Positions 56,307 to 64,000 of a DNA stretch of 64,000 bases are shown in pieces. The translations under genes were made by a program, and so were the position numbers. Under the pieces are notes generated by a model. The model did not search any database. It worked only from the letters and a program-made list of their open reading frames with translations, and was not told where the DNA came from. The stretch's first letter is position 1. Each line of letters opens with the position of its first letter. Origin of the DNA: Oscheius onirici (lineage: Eukaryota; Nematoda; Chromadorea; Rhabditida; Rhabditidae); contig OW051471.1 in NCBI GenBank assembly GCA_932521025.1, positions 9,362,001-9,426,000 on the forward strand, given 5' to 3'.

Positions 56307-59300
56307 TTAAAATCCGGTGATGCAAATTTTAAAATTATGTAAGTAGTTAACATCTCCAGGTGTGTCGTAAACCAATCTCAGGTAGTTGTTCGGCGAATAA
56401 GACGACCAGGAAGGATATGGGTCAGGGCTGCTCGTGTCAATGCAATAGCTGAAAGGAAACGTTGTCACGATGATTTATTACAGATAAACCTGTCAGAAGG
56501 TTCGGTGCTATTTTCCGAAGTGTACACTTTCCAAGTGCTTTTGTCGTCCGGAGCAAAGTAGCTCAATTCAGTCATCATCGTAAAGGAAACATCCATCCCT
56601 TCATAGGTCGTGAAGATCCATTCGCAGTGATTGGGTGCGGCACCGTAAGGATAATAGGGGTACCCGGGTGAGTAGAACATCACCGATCCATTGCGTCCGT
56701 CTATAAATTGAGGCGCAGAGCAGTTAGTAGGAGTAATTGGAGGAATAAGGGCATTAGTGGCCGGGGAACAAGCAGCGTTCATATCTTAAACAGATAATCA
56801 ATACGACCGAAGAAATAAAAACCTCTTTTGCAAACGAACATCGATTCGATGAAGGAGATACTGCATGGTCCACTGTACCAGCTGTTGTCGCTGTTTGAAT
56901 CATTGAGAAAAGCGCAGTCTCCAGCTTGAGAGCTAACTGAAATATACAGGAAAGTAACTTTAGCCTCCATTAAATTTCAAGACTGCTAAGATACCTTAAT
57001 TTTCTTGTTTACTCACATTTTTCAATTTTGTGATGTAGAAAATGTTGTACCTAATCGATAAGTACGGCTGGTACTTTTTTGTCCCCCCCCCGCAGCCAAA
57101 ATCTACGGGGGGGGGGGGACAAAAGAAACCTCCCCGATGAGTACAACTTCGCAAAGCACAGCGAAGCTTGAAAATGTGTTCGTTAAATAAAATATGTACC
57201 TGCTCGGAAGCAAAATCAATGTTTCACTGTGGCAAACCCGTTTTCGAGTTTTGCGATGCTTTGCAAAGTAGAAGAACTCGTCCATAACTAAAACTTTTCG
57301 GAGCATCACAAAGTTGGAACTATTGAAAAAGCATGCTATTGAAAAATGAGTTTTCTTCTCAGAAATTTTAAGTGTTAAAATTTACCAAAGTTAGTAAAGT
57401 CCCAAGTCGATCCATCGTACCATTGCGTAACGCCGGGCATCTTGCCAAGAAATGATTGACTGCCAACTTCAGACTGAACAGCATCACCATTTTGGACCCA
57501 ATACTGCAGTACATCACGGACGAACGAATTTTCCTTAATTGTATGTTTACACAAAAAGACACTTTCTTACTCCTTCCGAATGAATTGATACAAGATTTCC
57601 ACACAACGAAGAGCAAACCGCCTGAGCGTCTTTAATGGATTTTGTCTGACTTTGATTTTGGGTATAATTGAACTGTCCGGGGAAGTAACAAAAGTTGTTG
57701 AAAGGAGTCGGCTCATAATAGTCTGTCAGGGAGTGGTAGCCAACGGAAATTTTTCCGCAAACAGAAACTGAATGTGTGATGTTAGAAAAGAGAAAAAGAA
57801 CAGCTAACTGTTTTGCTTCACGTTGAAGTCGCATCTGGCTGCAATTGTCACACCGTAAGGTGGATTACAAGGGTAGCTCTGCCATTGTGATGTGGTGGAA
57901 TTCAATAAAACACATGCTGAGGTGGAAGCTTTTGGAGATCCTGAAATATTAGTAAAGTAACAAGGCCTTCTAATTTTCGGGACTTGCTTATTAATTTAAT
58001 CGCACCCCGCGCTCCGCGTGGGGTGGATTTGGCTTTGCCTTCCATTAGTGCGAAACGCGTTTAGCATAAAATCGCGCGTAGCGCGCGTCAAGAGCGCGGG
58101 TCATTTTCAGGTTTCGGGATCAAGTCTATCGGATTCAGCGTAAAAAGTTACCCTTAGAAACATATTTTCAAGAAATTTGGTCGACGAAAAAAAAAGAGCC
58201 GAAATGTTCTGTTTCCAAAACGTCCGCCGTCCTGGCGTCCTGTGTACGCCATTTACGCTCTAATTTTTTGACCTACAAGGCTGAAAATTTGGTTATCGAT
58301 GTAACTTTTTCGACTTTACAGGAAGTGTCTTTTCGTTTTTCGATTTGAGACCCGGATCATACCTCTACGCCCTGCATTTTTGGACAAATTTTTTTACCGA
58401 AAAGGTTAGTGTATTGCTAAGAGTCGCCACTCCACCCACACGACCCGGGTTCGATCCCGCCCTACTGCAAACCTTTTTGCTAGAATGCTTTGAGTAGAAA
58501 ATGACTGTGAACAACCCCTGGAATCTTTTTCTGATCGCTTTCGACCATTCCCTGCCATTAGGTAAAGGCACAAGGAAGTTATTCTGAGTTTACTCCTTGT
58601 TCATACGGACAAAACCCAACGCTTTTAGAAACGAGGGAGTATGGAGGTTTTCTGCTTCTACCCTGGTCCTGCAAAATGGCTCAGGGTATGCTTAGGTTTG
58701 CTGAAGTTCTTTCGATTCTTCCGAAGTTGAAGTTGAAGTATAGGCTTCCCCCGATTCTGATAAAGTAAATCTCGAAAGTTGTGGGAATTATCGTATCAAA
58801 GAACCAAAATATCAAAAGCTTGATTGTAAGGGATTGTGAGGCATGATCTCTAACCAATGCAGACTCGATCCTTTCTTGGAGTAGCTCGACATCAGTACGT
58901 TAAAGTTCTGGCCGGTCTGGTGTTTGTACGAAAAATAAGCCGGACCGTACCGAAAAAGATGGTTCACACTTTGTTAGCGTATGGAGAATCACTATTCGTA
59001 AATTCTATGAATTTTGGCAAAAAGAGAACAATCTGGATCTGTGAAAAAGCGGATTCTTTGAAGAAGAAGGGATTTGTCTTTGCCCAGCGTTTTACTGAAT
59101 TCAACCGGACAAAAAGAGAACAATACTTTTGTGCGAACTACGCAACTGGACAAAAAGTGAACAATAGCTCTTACAAAAGTCAAATCCTCGTCTTTTCTCA
59201 TTGGATCATTTATCGTCTGTTCCACAAACTATTATGAATCAAGAGGAAGTACTGAGTTAGGGATAAGAGTTAGATGACACCGTTTTCATTGAGAGAATCC

Positions 59301-60409
59301 AGTTGTTTTTCATCGTTTTCTTATTCTATTCGTTGTAGCAGATATAAAATAATTCCCTTTGCTACCAGGGGTGATACAAACAGCAGGAAAGTTTCAGGAA
59401 TGGTTATTTGAAACGTTTTCGCCAAAAATTTGGACGAAGGGGGCCGAACTATTACCGAAAGTTTCTGTAACTGGCATCCCGTAACTTTTTTGTAACTGGA
59501 AACAAACTTCTTCCAAAACAGCCTACAAAACAGCCTAACAATAAGAGCGAAACCCACAACAATTTCATGCCCTAAAAACGTGCAGTATTGTTGAACGCTG
59601 AACATTGTTCATTAGGTCATTTTGGGATGTGGGTCAAACTTGGTGTGTTTTTTTCGATGTCAGGTTTCCTGGAACAGACGATGAAAGAGTGATCCTATGA
59701 GAAAAGACGAGGATTTGACTTTTGTAAGAGCTATTGTTCACTTTTTGTCCAGTTGCGTAGTTCACACAAAAATATTGTTCTCTTTTTGTTCAGTCAGTAA
59801 AACATGGGGCAAAGACAAATCCCTTCTTCTTCTTCTTCTTCAAAGAATCCGCTTTTTCACAGATCCAGATGGCAAAAGGGTTGGTCGAAGTTTCGAATTG
59901 AAAACTTTTCACACGAAACAGCGATTACGAGGTCGCTCACCAAGAAACCAAGAGATAACGTACCGAGAACAAAATTGTTGTAGTCCGATGCCTTCATCGG
60001 GGTTTCATCGTCCCAAATGCACGAGCTTGGAGTGTTACCCAAGCAGTACAGAGACAGCCAAACACCGGCCACGCCCTCACTCAGAGCTTGCTGTTGAAGA
60101 GCTGTGTTCATGAAAGCATTCGTTATTTTCGGAAGAAGTGAATCGGCATTTGCACATTCACGAGAATAAGTGTATCTTCCCGGACTGGGAGTTCTTCCCA
60201 TCTTTGACCAAATCTGGCAAAAAGACCTTTATAGCTCAAAAGCAAAAAATGTACATTGCTTGAACAGCTGTAATCTCCAGTTTGATTAAAGGAGAAATAG
60301 TCGTCCGGAGGACAGACAATTGCCCTCACAGCTGCTAAAATTCTATTGTTTAAGACGTAAAAGACGACGTACCTGGAAGCAAAACTAGCAGAGTACAAAC
60401 CAAGAGCAT
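56307..60409 (-). CDS. Secreted C-type lectin with CUB domain (clec-like)
   Basis: The start at 60409 gives a signal peptide, MLLVCTLLVLLP. The first C-type lectin domain reads YTYSRECANADSLLPKITNA, GVAGVWLSLYCLGNTPSSCI and WDDETPMKASDYNNFVL. After a 2-kb intron it closes with QWQSYPCNPPYGVTIAARC. The second domain reads KSIKDAQAVCSSLCGNLVSI, TQWYDGSTWDFTNF and CSISFIESMFVCKR. A CUB domain follows (SPGYPYYPYGAAPNHCEWIF, ELSYFAPDDKSTWKVYTSEN) and ends ICITGF at 56307. The CTLD-CTLD-CUB order is typical of nematode immune-inducible lectins. The EPN/QPD calcium motif is not evident, so sugar binding is uncertain. The big intron holds CG-rich, tRNA-like and inverted repeats. Confidence 0.78.
57076..57125. 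repeat. Poly-C/poly-G hairpin
   Basis: TTTTTTGTC9G and CG12ACAAAAG arms are separated by about 15 bases in a lectin intron. The 12-G run (57107-57118) could form a quadruplex, and the two arms together form a GC hairpin. Confidence 0.8.
58000..58130. repeat. CG-rich dispersed-repeat-like segment
   Basis: Contains CGCACCCCGCGCTCCGCGTG and GCGCGTAGCGCGCGTC, palindromic CG-rich blocks in an otherwise AT-rich intron. Their style is that of nematode dispersed repeats; there is no second copy in this window. Confidence 0.5.
58403..58473 (+). repeat. tRNA-like element (SINE head or tRNA pseudogene)
   Basis: A near-perfect A-box (TTAGTGTATTGC) and a perfect B-box (GGTTCGATCCC) lie about 40 bases apart. 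The D, anticodon and T stems do not fold into a proper tRNA. It lies in the lectin intron, antisense to the gene. Confidence 0.5.
59031..59870. mobile_element. Foldback element: 200-bp inverted repeat with 450-bp loop
   Basis: The left arm 59031-59223 and right arm 59671-59870 are near-identical reverse complements (for example GATCTGTGAAAAAGCGGATT against its complement at the far end). They differ by a GAA triplet expansion and a few substitutions. Each arm has internal short repeats of ACAAAAAGWGAACAAT. The loop shows no transposase. It lies within the 2-kb lectin intron, so pre-mRNA could form a long hairpin. Confidence 0.85.
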
Positions 60410-60922
60410 CGCTGAATATGTTCAAATAAAATAGACTCTTTTATACTGCTACTTTTCGATAAAGGAGGGTGTGGTGCTACAGACAGTTTTAAGCTGAGAG
60501 ATTATCCCAACCAATGTCATCATTCTATTTATCTTTTGGACATTTGGTCTCCACCAAGAACTGATAAAAGAATATTTCCGCTGAAGGAGACCAAACTGCG
60601 GAGAAAAGGGTACGTTATAGCGCAACTCGCTTGTCTTCACGTGTTGCAGAAAAAAAGTTAAACTTTCATCCATCTAGTGCTTTCTTCAACAGAACAAGCT
60701 CATCAATTTGACAAATAGTGAGAAATCTGCCTGTCCGCATGCAGTTTATATTGCTTCCGGAACAGAAAACGTTCTTTGTTCCAAATTCAATTTGTCAAGT
60801 CCATTCTATTAAAACAAACAATATTCTTTGACCTAGGAAATCAAATTTCCTACACGTTTCTTTCGCGCAAACGCAATTTACTATCATGAGGTATTAGGAA
60901 GTTACTTTTACTCACTTCTGCT
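60410..60922. other. Divergent intergenic region between lectin and receptor genes
   Basis: Contains TATAAAAG (minus, near 60440) 30 bases before the lectin start. Nothing else is recognised. Confidence 0.5.
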
Positions 60923-62251
60923 ATGATTCAATGTCCCGACTTCAAAACGAACATTGACAGTACATCCTCACACATGCAAATGAACATTTTCACTGTCATT
61001 TCGGCGATTGTTCATTCTTATGTAATGTTCTGCCTCATTTTTCGCTCACCTGCCCAAATGAAAACCTATCGCTGGTACCTGCTCTGGCATGAGGTTATTA
61101 GCTGCTGCGGTGACTTATGGGTAAATTTTTCCGGGTACTTGAACCAATTTCACAGATTGCCTGGCTCACTAGACCCTACATATTCTTCCCGCTGCCGATG
61201 GGAGTTGTGAAAGGAGTACTGAAGGACTATGTTTCTGTACAGCAATGTCTAGCTTGGGGATGCCTTTTTGTTGCCGGCGGTTGTGTCGCTTTATTTCACT
61301 TGTTTCTTTATCGCTATTTGGCAGTTAATGGAAAGACGAAATTCCCGATGTGGAGCAAGATTCTCATGAGCTATAACTATGCGCTAGTGTTGGTAACCTA
61401 CATATTGACAGCAACAGCCAATTCTGATACTCAGGAAACAGTGAAAGAATGGCAGAAGGTGAGTACAAAAAGAAAAAGTATCTGGGGGGTTGAGTTTGGT
61501 CGCTAACAGAAAATTTTTAATGTTGATCGTTGATAGCTTTTTGGGAAAGAAACGTATCTTTCAACAAAACCGTTTAACAAGACACGTCTGGGAGACTCGT
61601 TGGCGAAAAGTTAATTTTGCTCTTGAAAACGGTAGAGAAAAGTTCGAAAAGTTGGGTGTACGACGCCGAAGTCGGCTGGTATTAGTGTACTTTTACGAAA
61701 ATGCATGATCAATCACCTACACATTTTTTCAGAAATATTCCTGTGTCAATGAATCCTTTCTTGCCATTCCAGACCTTTGGGCTTATGAAAAATGGGAATG
61801 TATCACGAAGACACTTTCATGCTTCGCTTTCGATTCTATCAACTTTACCACACAAATATTCATCGTGGGCGGGTTATCCTTCAAGGCTATTAACGTCGAG
61901 GTTATGTCCGAGAACTTGTGTCGGATGCAAAGAAGGTTTCTAATTCAAGTTATCGTTCAAACAACCGTTCCAATGATATGCGTCATTGTCCCAGCAGTTG
62001 GTGAGCTGGTATTATCGGCTACAAATGCATTTGGTGACGCAGAAAGTGGGTATATTTAAACTTTTGTGCAACATGTAATTACAGTAGCGAACACAGTGGC
62101 CTGGGCTCTGCTTTCCATGTTTGGAGTAAGTGGAGGAATCGTCCTGATCGTCATGAATCCGACCTACCACAACTGGATTTTTAATTTGCATATTAGGAAG
62201 AAGACGACGACCGTCAGGGTTTCTGGAATAACTCCCATTGTTCAAAAATGA
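60923..62251 (+). CDS. Serpentine chemoreceptor, Srh-like
   Basis: The start at 60923 reads MIQCPDFKTNIDSTSSHMQM. TM1/TM2 read NIFTVISAIVHSYVMFCLIF with PAQMKTYRWYLLWHEVISCC, where MKxYRWYLLxH is an Srh hallmark. Next come RPYIFFPLPMGVVKGVL, AGGCVALFHLFLYRYLAV and SYNYALVLVTYILTATANS. The late part reads CRMQRRFLIQVIVQTTVPMI (Srh QkxFLxxLxxQxxxP), then CVIVPAVGELVL, and VANTVAWALLSMFGVSGGI with NPTYHNWIFN. It ends SGITPIVQK (TGA at 62249). Five exons with GT-AG joints. The class call is good but not proven. Confidence 0.78.
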
Positions 62252-62592
62252 GTTCGGGGTTGGACTCGTCTTCATTAGCTTTTGGTACAAAACTGTATTG
62301 TTCATGTTAATAAATTTTTTGGCTTCATTCAAGTTCCTTTTCTTTCCACCGACACAATAATAAACATGCTGATCAATTCCAATTGCCAAATCGCGCGGAA
62401 GCTTGCCAGCAGCATGTTATTTTCGGCTGAAAAACGGCTGCCCGGTTGACCGCGTACCCGCACGGACCTCTTTTTCATTCTAGCCCAAACGCAACGACTG
62501 ACACTATAAAAGATGACCATTACGCAATAATAGACAGGACTTCCCTTCTCGAGTTTCTTCTCCACCATGGTTTGCCTCCAATTCTTCTCTCG
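62252..62592. other. Intergenic region with collagen promoter
   Basis: TATAAAAG at 62505-62512 (plus), about 80-100 bases before the collagen start codon. Nothing else is recognised. Confidence 0.6.
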
Positions 62593-63682
62593 ATGACTCT
62601 TCAGGTTTCTCCAATGAATGTAGCGGCTATTGCTGTCGCCTTGAGCACTGCAGCTCTTCTGCCGGTTCTTTTCGCAGGAGCTTATCTTTACAACGACATT
62701 TCGACCTTCTACGAGGGATCGCTGGAAGATTTGCACGAATTCAAGGTAACAACTTGTTTTTTGTTCGTGAAAATATGAAATTCAGAGCTACGCCAACGAG
62801 GCCTGGACCGGAATGTTACCTACCACTATTCAAGAACCCCTCTCGTTCAGTCAACTGATCGGCAGAAACAAGAGAGGCTACGACGACAGTAGCAACTGTA
62901 ACTGCGGTCCTCAGCCGAACGACTGTCCCGTCGGTCCAGCAGGACCTCCTGGAGCCCCCGGAACCCCAGGTGATAATGGCAAGCCCGGAGATGCTGGAAA
63001 GCCCGGGGACGGTGGAATGGTCCAGAAGGCTGCTGATGGAGGAAACAAATGCATCACTTGTCCCCAGGGAGCACCTGGACCTGCTGGACCTGACGGCGCT
63101 CCTGGACCCGTTGGAACCAATGGAAACGATGGACAGCCTGGCAAGCCCGGAACTGATGGACAACCCGGAACTCGTGGAGAAGGTGGAGATGTTGGACTTC
63201 CCGGCATGGTCGGTGCTCCTGGAGGTCGTGGACGCGATGGTATGCGTGGAAGAAAGGGTAAGGGAGCTCCTGGACCCCCTGGATCTCCTGGCTCAGTTGG
63301 ACCAGCAGGAACTCCTGGTTCACCTGGATATGATGGACAGCCTGGAGGACTTGGAGCCCCGGGACCTGATGGACCTACTGGAAACAATGGTCCGGACGGA
63401 GAATCAGGCAGCCCTGGAAGCAGAGGAGAATCCGGAAATCCTGGAACTGACGCTGCTTACTGCCCCTGTCCTCCCAGAACCATGCTTCGAGAGGAAGAAC
63501 CCTACAGTCCACCTACACCTGTCAATCCTCCTACTCCTGTTAGTCCTTCCAATCCCGGACCTTCAACAACTTCTGGTCCTGGATACGATAACACTGCCAC
63601 GCCTAGTCAGCCGCATGGCCCTGGTTCTCATCCCAACCCTCCTACCCCCAGTGGTAATGAGCCAGCCGGACCTGGCTACTAA
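62593..63682 (+). CDS. Cuticle collagen with Pro/Ser-rich C-terminus
   Basis: Two exons; the single intron splits the N-terminal domain after HEFK. The start at 62593 reads [20 protein letters not shown]; the in-frame Met at 62614 is an alternative and aligns better with the other collagen. The anchor is [16 protein letters not shown], the furin-type site is RNKR, then [20 protein letters not shown]. Gly-X-Y blocks are separated by [12 protein letters not shown]. The second block contains [12 protein letters not shown] and ends [11 protein letters not shown]. Unlike the collagen at 54599 it then has a long Pro/Ser/Thr-rich tail ([20 protein letters not shown]). It is the same subfamily, with the short basic tail replaced. 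Confidence 0.92.
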
Positions 63683-64000
63683 CTCGATTCTTGATCTTGT
63701 ACCAACTGCAATAAAATATTTATTGGAATTAATCGTTCAGTGAAAAACAAAGGTCGCAGCTTTTTCCTCTTTCCAATGAGATGGAACTCTATTATGTAGC
63801 ACCTGTGCCCTCCCGTACGGCCGTCACCATGACTCATTCAAACTGAAATATTTGAGCCAGGGACAAAGTTTGAGATATGTCAAGTCTCTGTTCTATAAAC
63901 ACACTCCTGGGAACCACTTAAGGTTCAAAAACCGTTCACAAAGTGGAATGATTCATTGACACAGTGTATGCACAACTTTACTTTCTTCTTTTTCTCTTGT
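63683..64000. other. 3' flank of the collagen gene
   Basis: AATAAA at about 63711 is the likely polyadenylation signal of the collagen. Nothing else is recognised up to the edge. Confidence 0.6.

Noticed and set aside
62816-63743. Long open frames antisense or out of frame to the second collagen
   Set aside because: Same reason: Gly-X-Y codon periodicity keeps other frames open.
1-64000. CRISPR arrays, phage or bacterial operons
   Set aside because: No regularly spaced direct repeats; gene structure is intron-rich and nematode throughout.

Overview
The window looks like nuclear DNA of a free-living rhabditid nematode. Small introns (many only 30-60 bp) interrupt almost every gene. There are cuticle collagens with a furin-type RNKR site, nematode-only chemoreceptor families (Srt, Str, Srh), probable SL trans-splice acceptors directly before start codons, and an unmistakable UNC-31/CAPS gene. 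Several members (unc-31, a CUL-1/CUL-6-type cullin, a prolyl 4-hydroxylase alpha chain) recall C. elegans chromosome IV, but that synteny is from memory. Exon boundaries below were spliced by eye.

Region by region. 0-0.83 kb: 5' part of a collagen prolyl 4-hydroxylase alpha subunit (minus strand) carrying an in-frame TAG. 1.0-8.2 kb and 14.4-14.7 kb: a scattered cluster of seven small secreted proteins on both strands. Their core resembles the plant self-incompatibility S1 (SPH) fold signature; this is the most unusual family in the window. 8.5-9.2 kb: an acidic protein with SUMO-type motifs. 9.7-11.3 kb: a Golgi carbohydrate sulfotransferase. 12.1-13.3 kb: two paralogous Cys-rich secreted peptides, one with a tRNA-derived SINE in its intron; a second SINE copy lies at 14.8 kb. 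15.7-16.1 kb: a two-domain defensin-like peptide gene with a stop after the signal peptide. 16.3-18.8 kb: a cullin that ends before the neddylation domain. 20.0-20.7 kb: a four-helix LAPTM-like membrane protein. 22.1-31.9 kb: unc-31, with three near-identical tRNA-Thr(AGT) genes in its introns. 31.9-38.4 kb: mostly gene-poor.

38.4-49.4 kb: a chemoreceptor neighbourhood (srt, an unclassified 7TM gene with a pseudogene copy, and two Str genes) with a MITE, a rearranged 28S rDNA fragment, a small aromatic secreted peptide, and an antimicrobial-like peptide gene nested antisense inside a receptor intron. 51.1-51.4 kb: a complete ChaB-domain gene with an intron, otherwise known mainly from bacteria and some large DNA viruses. 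52.0-54.2 kb: a double-rhodanese sulfurtransferase. 54.6-55.6 and 62.6-63.7 kb: two cuticle collagens. 56.3-60.4 kb: a C-type lectin/CUB secreted protein whose large intron holds a 200-bp-arm inverted repeat. 60.9-62.3 kb: an Srh-like receptor.

Functional themes are cuticle synthesis (prolyl hydroxylase and collagens), small secreted effectors or defence peptides and lectins, chemosensation, and neurosecretion (UNC-31).
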